A stretch of 36,723 bases of DNA from Clostridium sp. AM58-1XD (GCF_003464085.1 NZ_QSDR01000037.1:1-36723); one strand, 5' to 3'; counted from the first letter of the stretch, positions 26,408-34,131 are shown. Translations and numbers: made by a program. The notes: generated by a model from the letters alone, not told the origin.

Positions 26408-28089
26408 TCGGAATGGGTGTTGATTTCAATAAAATCCTGCACCCGGCGGAGTTCATCAGCAAAGCGAAGAACAATGCTGATATTGCCGCCTTCATAAACT
26501 GTGATACTGTCAACAAGATCAATCAGAATATCCCTTGATAGTGTGGTAACATTTTCGTATTTGCGAAAGGCAACCAGAAAAGGATTTTCAGTGTCTACAC
26601 CGTTTTCTTGTTCGGCCCTCTCGTTTTGTAGTTTTTTAATCGTTGTAGTTATCTCTTTTTCCTGTGCTTCATAGTCCTCCCGCATACGGCGGTAATCGGT
26701 CTGGCTAATCTCGTTGTCTTTCCAATCTTGATAAACAGCCTGTTTATATCTAATTACCTTGGCAAGCTCCCGTTCCTTTTTGGAGATAGCCTCCAACAAT
26801 TTCTTATCCTGGCTCTTGATGATTGGAGCCCTGTTAATCTGTTCAATGATTTTTGTATAGTCGATTGCAAGGTATACATACTGCTGAATTGCAAACAGGA
26901 CAGCCGCTTCTAAGCGGTTATGCTGTATGGAATGTTTCGTACAGGCTTTTTTTGACCGTCTCTTATAAGTCGAACAGTAGTAATATACATGTTTTTTAAC
27001 TTCACTTCTTATCATAGCTTTTTCGCAGTCAGCACAACGCAGGAAACCACTGAACAAATATAGCGTATCATTTTTAGGAGATGTGCGGGTGTCCTTCTGT
27101 AATAACCGCTGAACTTTATCAAAAATTTCCCGGTCGATAATTGGCTCGTGAGTTTTTTCTTTAATAAACCATTCGTCCTCCGGGACTTTCTCCTGAATAT
27201 GGACTTTGTAACTTTTTATACGATAACGCCCTTGTACCATATCACCGCAATACATTTGATTTTTAAGTATGTCCCCCACTGTCTTTTCACTCCAAAGAGG
27301 GTTTTTTGTTGGGTCACTGTGCGGATTTTGGTACTTCAAGCCTAACCGCTTTTGTTTATATACCGTTGGACAGAGAATACTATGGTCGTTTAAGTACCGT
27401 ACAATAGAGAGTTTACTCATACCAGCCAGATATTTCTCGAATATCTCCTTTACAATTTCAGCGGCTTCTTCATCAATAATAAAAGCATTTTTATTTTCTG
27501 GATTTTTCAAATAACCGTATGGGGCAAATGCGCCGATAAACTCACCATTGTTGCGTTTTGTCCGAAATGTCTTTCGTACATCTTCCGACGTTCTGGCCGC
27601 GTAACGGTCATTCATAAGGCCATTTATTGGGATTTCCATGTTTTGCGTACAGTCAGGGTTTGCGAATGTGTCAACGTAGGGATTGCCAAATGCGATAAAG
27701 CGGCAACCGTATGTAGGGAGATACTGCTCCAGAAACTTCCCCTGGTCGGCATAGTTACGAAAGGCCCGGGCAAGAGTTTTGCAAACAACGCAATTCACAT
27801 TACCCTCACGAATGTCTTTTGATAACCGTTGAAAATCAGGTCGTGTGTCCTCTGTTGTTCCAGAGCGTCCATCATCTACATAAATATCATAAATGATATA
27901 CGTTTCGTTGCAGAATTTTTCTTCCACAAATTCCAGATTGATTTTTCTCTGGTTGGTTACACTTTCGGATTCATCATTATTCCTTAAATCCTCTTTGGAA
28001 AGTCTGATATAAATACCGATTTTCCATTCAAATGATTTTACGCTTTCCTGCTTTTGAGTTTCAGTGATAACACGGCTCTTTCGCGCCAT
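26398..28089 (-). CDS. Large serine recombinase (element integrase, TndX/TnpX-like)
   Basis: 563 residues. The resolvase domain has the nucleophile Ser 31 in I-Y-I-R-L-S-K-E-D and the D-D-G-R-S-G motif near 72-77. The recombinase domain starts at about 200 (Y-G-Y-L-K) and a zinc ribbon at about 350-390 (L-R-C-A-D-C ... Y-Y-Y-C ... C-T-K-H). A C-terminal coiled coil follows, rich in Lys/Glu. This is the architecture of integrases that insert and excise conjugative transposons via short cores. The stop is about 45 nt from the collagen-gene junction, the usual place for such a gene. GAAGGAGG precedes the ATG; the promoter at 28,123-28,151 is near consensus. Confidence 0.95.
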   Translation of the reverse strand: MARKSRVITETQKQESVKSFEWKIGIYIRLSKEDLRNNDESESVTNQRKINLEFVEEKFCNETYIIYDIYVDDGRSGTTEDTRPDFQRLSKDIREGNVNCVVCKTLARAFRNYADQGKFLEQYLPTYGCRFIAFGNPYVDTFANPDCTQNMEIPINGLMNDRYAARTSEDVRKTFRTKRNNGEFIGAFAPYGYLKNPENKNAFIIDEEAAEIVKEIFEKYLAGMSKLSIVRYLNDHSILCPTVYKQKRLGLKYQNPHSDPTKNPLWSEKTVGDILKNQMYCGDMVQGRYRIKSYKVHIQEKVPEDEWFIKEKTHEPIIDREIFDKVQRLLQKDTRTSPKNDTLYLFSGFLRCADCEKAMIRSEVKKHVYYYCSTYKRRSKKACTKHSIQHNRLEAAVLFAIQQYVYLAIDYTKIIEQINRAPIIKSQDKKLLEAISKKERELAKVIRYKQAVYQDWKDNEISQTDYRRMREDYEAQEKEITTTIKKLQNERAEQENGVDTENPFLVAFRKYENVTTLSRDILIDLVDSITVYEGGNISIVLRFADELRRVQDFIEINTHSEAV

Positions 28090-28115
28090 GTGAACCTCCT
28101 TCCTTTATCACTTTA

Positions 28116-28141
28116 CACCTATATTATACCATGTATAGGTG
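28116..28141. promoter_or_regulatory. Inverted repeat over the recombinase -10 box (probable operator)
   Basis: CACCTATA (28116-28123) and TATAGGTG (28134-28141) are perfect inverted copies flanking the -10 box. A repressor bound here would block the integrase promoter. The likely binder (XRE protein or the recombinase itself) is a guess. Confidence 0.5.
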
Positions 28142-28151
28142 GTGTGAACAA
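28123..28151 (-). promoter_or_regulatory. Recombinase promoter
   Basis: On the minus strand TTGTTC (28146-28151), 17 nt, then a perfect TATAAT (28123-28128). The -35 is the first part of a 35-bp element repeated at 34,580. Confidence 0.8.
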
Positions 28152-28181
28152 TGTTGTCGAGCCCTTGCAAATCTTGTCCCG
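28147..28181 (-). repeat. Copy 1 of a 35-bp promoter-upstream element
   Basis: 32 of 35 positions equal those of 34,580-34,614. It contains the palindrome AACATTGTT-type core near the -35 box and two direct TTGTC words (plus strand) about 20 nt apart. Both copies hold the same position relative to a -35 box. Confidence 0.75.
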
Positions 28182-28189
28182 AGGCCGAC

Positions 28190-28219
28190 AAAAACGGCCT
28201 GCACACTGATTACAGGCCG
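28190..28219 (-). terminator. Bidirectional terminator at the end of the DUF6870-like gene
   Basis: CGGCCTG (28195-28201) and CAGGCCG (28213-28219) with T5 on both sides. The TAA stop codon sits in the loop. Confidence 0.75.
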
Positions 28220-28473
28220 CTCTTTTTACGTTGAAGGAAGTCAGTGAAGCAATCCTCAAGGGGCGGGGCGCTATCCAGAAATTCCAGTTTAACGCCCATA
28301 TCGCCCACCCGGAAGCAGTACGGATTTTTTACTTTGCGGAGCACCTGCGCCGCCCGCTGTTCTCTCGGAACCGTGTTATCGAAGGTCAGCCCGGACACGT
28401 CAACTAAGTCCTCTTTGTTGACTGTCGTTATATCAACGCCCGCGAGCTCCGTTAAATGAATTTGTTTTTGCAT
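28210..28473 (-). CDS. Small element protein, DUF6870-like
   Basis: 87 residues. The N-terminus Q-K-Q-I-H-L-T-E-L-A-G-V-D-I-T-T-V and the later R-K-V-K-N-P-Y-C-F-R-V-G-D match my memory of the DUF6870 family, found in conjugative elements of Lachnospiraceae and relatives. Function unknown. Start at 28,473 because of GGGGGCGA just upstream; eight more in-frame codons exist without a ribosome site. No membrane segment. Confidence 0.7.
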   Translation of the reverse strand: MQKQIHLTELAGVDITTVNKEDLVDVSGLTFDNTVPREQRAAQVLRKVKNPYCFRVGDMGVKLEFLDSAPPLEDCFTDFLQRKKSGL

Positions 28474-28583
28474 GGATATTCGCCCCCTTTCTTCCATGTG
28501 TATGTCATTCCCTGATTGTCCTATGAGGAAATGACAAAAGGCGGCCCGTTCTCACGCGCCGCCCTTTGCCATCTGCTCATAAG

Positions 28584-28608
28584 ACCTCGGGCCAAGTTGG
28601 CCCGAGGT
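28584..28608. repeat. 23-bp palindrome, copy 1 (CCTC-arm form)
   Basis: Arms CCTCGGGCCA/TGGCCCGAGG with loop AGT; one further A/T pair outside. 20 nt after the stop of the 66-residue gene. Confidence 0.9.
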
Positions 28609-28627
28609 CAGAGCAGAGAAGAGAGGT

Positions 28628-28828
28628 TTAGTAGGGACTCTGGCAATAGTGTTCGTCGGCTTCTTCAATAGATTTCATATCGAAAACCCAATGAAGCTCA
28701 CGAACCACCCGTTTAATATACTCGGGCTTGAAGTCACAGTTTTCCATCGCCCATATGACGTAACCGCGGCAGGCATTATTGCTCCACCGTTCGGTCAACA
28801 TCATATCCAAAGTCAAATCTTTTTCCAT
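28628..28828 (-). CDS. Small acidic element protein of unknown function
   Basis: 66 residues, no Cys-rich motif or membrane helix. Sequence like L-T-E-R-W-S-N-N-A-C-R-G-Y-V-I-W-A-M-E is seen in small proteins of related elements as far as I recall, without known role. GGGAG precedes the ATG. Its leader contains the strong hairpin at 28,856-28,915. A palindrome copy follows the stop. Confidence 0.7.
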   Translation of the reverse strand: MEKDLTLDMMLTERWSNNACRGYVIWAMENCDFKPEYIKRVVRELHWVFDMKSIEEADEHYCQSPY

Positions 28829-28855
28829 TTCGATTCTCCCTATTCAAAAATAGGT

Positions 28856-28915
28856 GGAGCGCCGCGCCGGGAAGTTTTGGGCTGTTATCGGACAGAATAT
28901 CCGGCCCGGCGCTCC
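28856..28915 (-). other. Strong two-tier hairpin in the leader of the 66-residue gene
   Basis: GGAGCGCCG (28856-28864) pairs with CGGCGCTCC (28907-28915), and GCCGG (28866-28870) with CCGGC (28901-28905), with one unpaired C on each side. A CTGT/ACAG hairpin sits in the loop. 27 nt upstream of the start codon, so it may control translation or mark an RNA end. Confidence 0.65.
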
Positions 28916-28932
28916 TGATCGTTTACTTACAC

Positions 28933-29213
28933 AGATACCCCGGACGGGCGGCGGCTTGTCCACCCCATAGGAATTTCACCTCTCCCCATTCTTATGGCAA
29001 GGCGTTCTCAATGCCTGCGACGGCTCACGGCCTTTGGCCGCTTCAACGCTCGGACTATGACTAAACGCAAGTATCAAGGCTTGTCTGCTTTATCCGGCGG
29101 AACCAGCCTCGGCCCGCCTGCGACATGGGCCTTGTCGCTCTCTCTATTCTCTGGCAATAGAGGTCATGGCGGGCCTGTCACTCAGCATACACACCCTTCG
29201 TATCCGGGTATCT
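28933..29213. ncRNA. Candidate structured RNA of about 280 nt
   Basis: AGATACCC-CGGA (28933-28944) pairs over 260 nt with TCCGGGTATCT (29203-29213), 11 bp with one bulge. On the plus strand this closing stem is followed by TTTTT. Inside lie AGGC/GCCT near 29,000-29,015, CGGCC/GGCCG (29028-29040) and an outer arm GGCCCGCC/GGCGGGCC (29111-29118 / 29168-29175). That arm encloses GCGACA/TGTCGC and CTCTATT/AATAGAG, a three-way junction. The only open frame over it (28994-29221) has no ribosome site. Strand and identity are unproved; the T tract favours the plus strand. Confidence 0.5.
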
Positions 29214-29251
29214 TTTTATGAAATTGTCAAGCTGCACGGGGGAGCTTCAAG

Positions 29252-29273
29252 CCTCGGGCCAACTTGCCCGAGG
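29252..29273. repeat. 23-bp palindrome, copy 2 (one base shorter)
   Basis: CCTCGGGCCA, loop ACT, then TGCCCGAGG with one G missing from the right arm. 52 nt after the sigma-factor stop. Confidence 0.85.
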
Positions 29274-29324
29274 TAGTTATCCCTCTCAATAGCCATGAGA
29301 ATAAACGGGCAAAATCGGGCCGGT

Positions 29325-29747
29325 TTAGATACGATTTTTCAAAAAAATTTCCATGTTGCGGAGCCCGCGCTCAATCGAAGTCCGAACTGTTTTCTCATGG
29401 ACTCTCTCGGCTCTTGCAATTTCAACTTTGCTCATTCCGAGTATGTAATGAGCGTAAACCCTGCGGCTCTGCATTTCCGGGAGCGAAGCGAGGGCCGCGC
29501 GGAGCTCCTGCGCCGTAACCTTGCGCTCGTAAAGCTCACAGGGAGACAGGGCAACGAAAAGAGCTTCATGCTCGATACCGTCTCCGGCGTCCAACGAAAA
29601 ATACGCTTTGTTCCAATACACACGGCGGATATAGTTCCGCTCCATGCGCTCGGCCTCGGCCAGAGCCGCCGCCACTTCGTCAGAGACTTCCACAAACAGG
29701 TCGTTATGATAAAACGGGTACAGATCCCGCAAGTTGATTTTCTTCAT
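29325..29747 (-). CDS. Sigma-70-family-like factor of the element
   Basis: 140 residues. The C-terminal half has a sigma region-4 helix-turn-helix (L-P-E-M-Q-S-R-R-V-Y-A-H-Y-I-L-G-M-S-K-V-E-I-A-R-A-E-R), the pattern seen in sigma-like regulators of Clostridia conjugative elements. No region 2 is seen, so it may be a region-4-only regulator rather than a full sigma factor. Start 29,747 is fixed by GGAGGT 9 nt upstream; a longer frame to 29,924 would run through palindrome copy 3 and is not credible. Flanked by palindrome copies on both sides. Confidence 0.85.
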   Translation of the reverse strand: MKKINLRDLYPFYHNDLFVEVSDEVAAALAEAERMERNYIRRVYWNKAYFSLDAGDGIEHEALFVALSPCELYERKVTAQELRAALASLPEMQSRRVYAHYILGMSKVEIARAERVHEKTVRTSIERGLRNMEIFLKNRI

Positions 29748-29837
29748 AGTGATACCTCCATTTCGGTTTTGGTGGACGAGTGAACCGAAATGGAGAGGGC
29801 GGGGAGCGGCAGCGGGGCAACTCCCCTTTGTTTGGAA

Positions 29838-29860
29838 CCTCGGGCCAAGTTGGCCCGAAG
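29838..29860. repeat. 23-bp palindrome, copy 3 (mixed arms)
   Basis: CCTCGGGCCA, loop AGT, TGGCCCGAAG. On the minus-strand RNA the odd pair is a U-G wobble, so the stem is kept. 91 nt upstream of the sigma-like start. Confidence 0.9.
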
Positions 29861-30198
29861 CCAGTTTGCCGCAAATGAAAAGCGCCCGTATAGCACAAGG
29901 CCAAACGAGCGCAAGAACAAACACTATTAGTTCCTCTTAAATGATGTGTATAGGTAAATGGAGGAGCGCAACTATGGACATAAAGGGTCAGGCTTTTTTT
30001 AAGAAGTAGAAGTTTGACTGATTATGTCGAATATAATGGTTCACGGCGATACCCTCCTTGTACCGCCGTGTCCTCTAAATAGGGCGATTTTATCACACCC
30101 TCCGTTATTCTTATTTCCAAAAAGAAAACGACGGCTTTGATTGCTATTTCAAAACCGCCGTTAGGCTACTGTATTTTGTTTAGGCGCATAACTATCCT

Positions 30199-30242
30199 AC
30201 CGCCAAACAACGGTTTTTTTTATTTACCGTTGAGCGGTTTTG
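30199..30242 (+). terminator. Hairpin terminator upstream of the XRE gene
   Basis: ACCGC/GCGGT and AACGGT/ACCGTT arms around a T-rich loop, followed by TTTTG. Confidence 0.5.
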
Positions 30243-30346
30243 CTGTTTCATGTACATAATTGGTGTTATTTAGGTAAACTCTATGTGTTGTATACTCATT
30301 TCATTTTGAAAATTGGAGCTATACAATGTAATAGGGTGATTTATTT

Positions 30347-30709
30347 ATGAGAAAACCAACAGAAGTCTATGACTTCAAGGCTTTCGGACAGGCCATCAAA
30401 GCGGCCAGGAAGGCCAAAGGCTACACCCGGGAGCGGTTAGGGAAAGAACTTGATATTGCCCCACGCTATCTCGTCTCAATCGAGAATGAAGGCCAGCACC
30501 CGAGCCTGCAAGTTTTTTATGAACTTGTGACCTTCTTTGATATATCGGTAGACCAGTTTTTCTTTCCGATGAAAACGCCGGATAAGACTACACAGCGCCG
30601 ACAACTCGATGAACTTCTAAATGGCGTTGATGAAACCGATCTTGTCATTGTATCCGATACCGTAAAGGGAATACAAAAAGCCAAAGAAGCCAGAAAAGCG
30701 GAGGCGTGA
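30347..30709 (+). CDS. XRE-family helix-turn-helix regulator
   Basis: 120 residues. Cro/CI-type helix-turn-helix in the first 70 residues (I-K-A-A-R-K-A-K-G-Y-T-R-E-R-L-G-K-E-L-D-I-A-P-R-Y-L-V-S-I-E-N), then F-F-D-I-S-V-D-Q-F-F-F-P and a short charged tail. This is a common regulator of Clostridia conjugative elements, the only plus-strand gene of the element here. It probably represses or switches element genes; targets unknown. GGGTGA precedes the ATG. Confidence 0.9.
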   Translation: MRKPTEVYDFKAFGQAIKAARKAKGYTRERLGKELDIAPRYLVSIENEGQHPSLQVFYELVTFFDISVDQFFFPMKTPDKTTQRRQLDELLNGVDETDLVIVSDTVKGIQKAKEARKAEA

Positions 30710-30773
30710 TAGCCCCCGCTTTTTCATTTGACAATACAACATTTTTTTGTTGCAGCAGCGGCTACTTTATAGA

Positions 30774-30796
30774 CTTCGGGCCAACTTGGCCCGAAG
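30774..30796. repeat. 23-bp palindrome, copy 4
   Basis: CTTCGGGCCA/TGGCCCGAAG, loop ACT, perfect. 8 nt after the flavin-reductase stop, in a convergent gap with the XRE gene. Confidence 0.95.
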
Positions 30797-30803
30797 CAAA
30801 CGC

Positions 30804-31487
30804 TTAATTCGTAACCCACTCAATAGGAACATCCGGTTCCAATGTTCCGTGATTTATCGGCGTGATCTCACCTGTTTCTGGATTGGTCGGTTGGTCGATT
30901 TGATATAAATATCCACTCTTTCCGTATCTGCCGAGCAAACTTTGGTCGTAGCGTTCTCTATCCATACAAATGTTGACGGCTTTCAATGCAACTGCAACTT
31001 CTTGACTTCCCTCGAAAAGCTCATGTTCCCACAAATATTCACATTCGATATTCAAAAAGCATTCTTTAATTTGTGGAGCGTTGACCATTATGGCTTTCTC
31101 CGCAGTTAAGCCAGAGGCGGTAATTTCATCTGTTTCAAACTGATTGTTGCCAATCGTTTTTATACAGCGGTCATAAATGTCGATAGATGGGAAATTTAAT
31201 ACACATACTTTTGTTTCTTTCAGCGATTGATACATATGCCCGCCTCTATTAACCTTTCCCATGATACATATAAAGTTGTCAGCTCCACTTCCGGCAAAGG
31301 TAGACCAAGATTGCAGACAGGCGTTTTCCTTACCGTTCGATTTCCAGCCTGTAACGAGGAATACCAACGATGGCATGGCTGTCACAAAATCGTACCATGA
31401 CAAATTACCACAGGCAGCAAAGTATTGCTCCGCTTCATATCCGGCAAGTTTTTCCGGCCTATCTGTAATAGATATTTCTTTTTTCAT
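30804..31487 (-). CDS. Flavin reductase-like FMN-binding split-barrel protein (cargo)
   Basis: 227 residues of the flavin reductase family: P-S-L-V-F-L-V-T-G at the first strand, S-W-S-T-F-A-G-S for FMN phosphate contact, and R-G-G-H-M-Y-Q-S-L-K-E-T-K-V-C-V-L-N-F-P typical of the clostridial subfamily. Such proteins reduce flavins or act as redox partners or nitro/quinone reductases. Start 31,487 by GGAGGA 6 nt upstream; 11 more in-frame codons exist without support. It is AT-richer than the element backbone and lies behind a WYL regulator, so likely a stress-inducible cargo. Confidence 0.85.
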   Translation of the reverse strand: MKKEISITDRPEKLAGYEAEQYFAACGNLSWYDFVTAMPSLVFLVTGWKSNGKENACLQSWSTFAGSGADNFICIMGKVNRGGHMYQSLKETKVCVLNFPSIDIYDRCIKTIGNNQFETDEITASGLTAEKAIMVNAPQIKECFLNIECEYLWEHELFEGSQEVAVALKAVNICMDRERYDQSLLGRYGKSGYLYQIDQPTNPETGEITPINHGTLEPDVPIEWVTN

Positions 31488-31529
31488 ATTCAATTCCTCC
31501 ATTTGTTTTAATCGTAACACATGTAATAC

Positions 31530-31550
31530 GACACCTTTATGTCCTATTCC
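31530..31550. promoter_or_regulatory. Putative WYL operator before the flavin-reductase gene
   Basis: On the minus strand GGAATAGGACATA, then AAGG and TGTC; GACA/TGTC are inverted. The same 13-bp word occurs before the WYL gene. It overlaps the WYL stop codon. Confidence 0.5.
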
Positions 31551-32458
31551 TCGTATTGAGCTAACATGTTTTTGGCCTTTTTACGGATTTCATTCACTAA
31601 TTCACAAGGTTCAATAACTTTTACTGCCTCTCCATAACTAAGTATCCATTGAACTAAATAATTATAATTTGTAAAAACATTTTCAAAAAGCAGTTTGCCA
31701 GATTGATGGTCTAATGTTATACATTCCGGGCCATATTCATCAATCAGTCTATATTTTACACTCATATCAAAAAGGGCTACCAGTTTTATATCGTCACGCC
31801 AAATATATTGGTCAAAATCAAGTTCTTTTTCTGAAATAAATCTTTCCTCATAATTTGTTTTTAGATTCTGTAATTTGCTTAAACGATTTAATTTGAAAAG
31901 TCTATAATCTTGTTGAGTAAGGCAGTACCCGTAAACATACCATGCAAACCACCTAAATATTATAAAATAAGGCTCAATGGTACGTTCACTTTCTCCTTTT
32001 TCAGAATAGTAGTGGAATAAAATCAGTTCCCGATTGTTAATAGCCTGTTTTATTAAATCTATTTTTTCAGTTAGGCTTACTTGATAAAACGAGGCTAAAC
32101 TAATAATAATTTTGTTTTGATCGGAAAGGATTGAGCTCTTATCGTGACTTAGTTTCTCCATCAGGCTTTGGGTATAAGGGTATTTTGAAATGGTATCAAT
32201 ACTCTTGAGGCCCATAAAAATAGCACTCAATTCTTTTTGTGTCAGTATTGTTTTATCAATTTTATAACCTTCTTCAATGGAAATCCCCCCGCCATATCCT
32301 TGCATGGACACAATAGGGATACCAGCTTTACATATATCATCAATATCACGCTGGATAGTCCTGCATGAAACCTCGAAGCGCTTGGCTAATTGAGAAATTG
32401 TTACTTTTTCCTTTTGCAAAAGTATTGTAATAATACCGATAAGACGGTCTATCTTCAT
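31544..32458 (-). CDS. WYL-domain transcriptional regulator (cargo)
   Basis: 304 residues. N-terminal DeoR-type winged helix (T-I-S-Q-L-A-K-R-F-E-V-S-C-R-T-I-Q-R-D-I-D-D-I), then a WYL domain with R-T-I-E-P-Y-F-I-I-F-R-W-F-A-W-Y-V-Y-G-Y-C and F-K-L-N-R-L. YafY/PafBC-type regulators sense nucleic acid or small ligands and often act on stress. Start 32,458 by GGGGTGAT; six more codons are open upstream. The gene is AT-rich, codon use differing from the relaxase, a sign of separate origin. 56 nt before the flavin-reductase start. Confidence 0.92.
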   Translation of the reverse strand: MKIDRLIGIITILLQKEKVTISQLAKRFEVSCRTIQRDIDDICKAGIPIVSMQGYGGGISIEEGYKIDKTILTQKELSAIFMGLKSIDTISKYPYTQSLMEKLSHDKSSILSDQNKIIISLASFYQVSLTEKIDLIKQAINNRELILFHYYSEKGESERTIEPYFIIFRWFAWYVYGYCLTQQDYRLFKLNRLSKLQNLKTNYEERFISEKELDFDQYIWRDDIKLVALFDMSVKYRLIDEYGPECITLDHQSGKLLFENVFTNYNYLVQWILSYGEAVKVIEPCELVNEIRKKAKNMLAQYEE

Positions 32459-32474
32459 ATAATCACCCCATGCC

Positions 32475-32510
32475 ATTATAACATGGAATAGGACATATGT
32501 ATGTCTTATT
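32475..32510 (-). promoter_or_regulatory. WYL promoter with inverted-repeat operator
   Basis: TATAAT on the minus strand (32475-32480). An inverted repeat AATAGGACATA/TATGTCTTATT (32487-32510, one mismatch) covers the -35 position. The word GGAATAGGACATA (32485-32497) recurs at 31,538-31,550. Suggests autoregulation. Confidence 0.6.
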
Positions 32511-32706
32511 TCTTTGTTATCTTTTTCAGCCTACCGCTAAACGGCAAGCGATGCAAGTGTCTATACACTTGCGAATTTTCCACGTTCCGGCTCCCGCCGA
32601 AACCTGAAAAATCCCGCTTGTTGGGGCCAGCCCCAAACCCTGCGGAACCTCGGGCCAACTTGGCCCGAAGCTCCGTCGCTCCGCTCGATTGGTTGCGTCT
32701 CATTCG
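32511..32706. other. Gap between the WYL promoter and the relaxase stop
   Basis: No gene seen. Contains hairpins GCAAGTG/CACTTGC and TTGGGG/CCCCAA and palindrome copy 5. It marks the join between AT-rich cargo and GC-rich backbone. Confidence 0.45.
32648..32670. repeat. 23-bp palindrome, copy 5 (mixed arms)
   Basis: CCTCGGGCCA, loop ACT, TGGCCCGAAG; wobble pair on minus-strand RNA. 37 nt after the relaxase stop. Confidence 0.9.
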
Positions 32707-34131
32707 CTATCGCTCCTGTTCCTTATTTTTCTCCTGCCCGGTCAGGCCGAGCAGATAATCAATGTTTGCTTTTGCCGTTGTGACTTCCCGCATATCTTTC
32801 CGGGCTTCCCGGTACTCGGCGTAGAGCTCCTTTTTTTCAGCCGCCAGCCTGCGGCCTTCCTCCTTCTGTTTCTCCATCTTTGGGAGCTTCGCCCCGTCCA
32901 GAATGGCACTCATTTTGGCCCGGGCCGCCCGGTAAATCTCAATATCCGCCTCATGTTCTGCAAGGAAATTTTTACTGTACCGTGAAGCCTTGTACGCCTC
33001 AAACACGGGGTGGGTCTTTGCATAGTTTACCGTGGCTCCTTTAAGCTCCGCATTGGCGGCAAGCGCGGCCTCCACCGACTTGATTTTTCCAGCCAGAACG
33101 TGAAACCGCTCCGTGGCCTCCCCGGCCTTTTTCTCCAACTGCTCATACTCCGTCAGGCCGTTGTCCTGCAAGTAAGCCAGAGCCGCCGCCATCTGCTTTA
33201 GGTTGAATACTTTTGCCCACCGCTCATAGGCCGGGCCTTTTCCTTGAAGCCGGTTCTGAATGTCGATAATCAGGTTGAGCCTTCGGCCCGGCTTCACAGG
33301 CTCCGCCGCCCGGCTGGAGGGCAAGGGGGCGCGGCCTTCGATAACGGCCCGTATATCCTCCGGACTATAACCTTCCCCGAGTGTGGAGGCCCGGCAACGG
33401 GTAAACCGTTCCTGTCCGGGACAGCGAAACGAGAGAGAGCCGCCGCGCCCGTGTTTGACCTCGTAGCCCGCCGCCTTCATCAGTGAGAGAAACGCGGCAA
33501 AATCGGCGGGCTTCTGCAAGAGGGCCGCGTCGATCTGCGCCCGCAGCCGCTCCTGAAAGGTGGGCGGTTTGTTATCCTCAAGCCATTCCCCGTAATTCTT
33601 AAACTTGCCTTTACTCCGAGGCTTCGGATTTTTCACAATCGAAAGCCCGTGTTCCAGACAGATCCGGTCACTTACCCGCCGGATTGCAAAAGAACTGTTC
33701 CAGAAATTCCGAAACTTCCGGGTATAGTCAAGGGACGTTGAATTGTAGTAAATATGGTTGTGGACGTGTGCCTTATCAATGTGTGTTGTGACAATAAAAG
33801 CGTGGTTGCCTTTTGTCCAGCTCATGCCGAGCTCGTAGCCGATACGGTTTGCTTCTTCCGGGGTCACTTCTCCGGGGAGGAAGGATTGCCGTATCTGATA
33901 ACACAAAATGTCCTCGTCCCACTTCTGCACCCGGCCCGTGATGGCCTTATATTTGCTCTTAGAAAGCAGAAATTCCGCGTCCACCGTGGCCGGGTCGCAC
34001 TCATAAGCGGAGATAAGTTTACCGCCCCGGGTCTTATCGGGATTTTTGCCGTAGTCAATACATTCCTTGATTGCCTCCGCTATCGTCTCCCCGACGTTGA
34101 TATGCCGGGTAAAATGGCGGGTAGTTGCCAT
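32707..34131 (-). CDS. Relaxase/mobilization nuclease (MOBP-type)
   Basis: 474 residues. The N-terminal relaxase domain has the metal triad His 122, His 124, His 126 in K-A-H-V-H-N-H-I, and candidate nucleophile Tyr residues in the first 45 residues (C-I-D-Y-G-K-N, S-A-Y-E-C). The C-terminal half is a Lys/Glu-rich helical region without a helicase. It nicks the transfer origin and pilots the strand into the recipient. GGAGGTGAG precedes the ATG. Gene order MobC, then CD1845-like, then relaxase fits CTn/Tn1549-like modules. Confidence 0.93.
   Translation of the reverse strand: MATTRHFTRHINVGETIAEAIKECIDYGKNPDKTRGGKLISAYECDPATVDAEFLLSKSKYKAITGRVQKWDEDILCYQIRQSFLPGEVTPEEANRIGYELGMSWTKGNHAFIVTTHIDKAHVHNHIYYNSTSLDYTRKFRNFWNSSFAIRRVSDRICLEHGLSIVKNPKPRSKGKFKNYGEWLEDNKPPTFQERLRAQIDAALLQKPADFAAFLSLMKAAGYEVKHGRGGSLSFRCPGQERFTRCRASTLGEGYSPEDIRAVIEGRAPLPSSRAAEPVKPGRRLNLIIDIQNRLQGKGPAYERWAKVFNLKQMAAALAYLQDNGLTEYEQLEKKAGEATERFHVLAGKIKSVEAALAANAELKGATVNYAKTHPVFEAYKASRYSKNFLAEHEADIEIYRAARAKMSAILDGAKLPKMEKQKEEGRRLAAEKKELYAEYREARKDMREVTTAKANIDYLLGLTGQEKNKEQER

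Larger units (their letters stand above)
29748..30346. other. Gene-free regulatory stretch between sigma-like and XRE genes
   Basis: Contains palindrome copy 3 (29,838-29,860) and three further hairpins: CACGGCG/CGCCGTG (30042-30070), ACGGCTTTGA with TCAAA..GCCGT (30131-30161) and a terminator (30199-30242). The divergent promoters of both genes must lie here; I could not fix good hexamers. Confidence 0.5.

Noticed and set aside
28994..29221. 75-residue open frame in the element
   Set aside because: Covers the candidate structured RNA, has no ribosome site and reads through all stems.
29748..29924. N-terminal extension of the sigma-like protein
   Set aside because: The extension translates the palindrome and lacks a ribosome site; the start at 29,747 has a good one.
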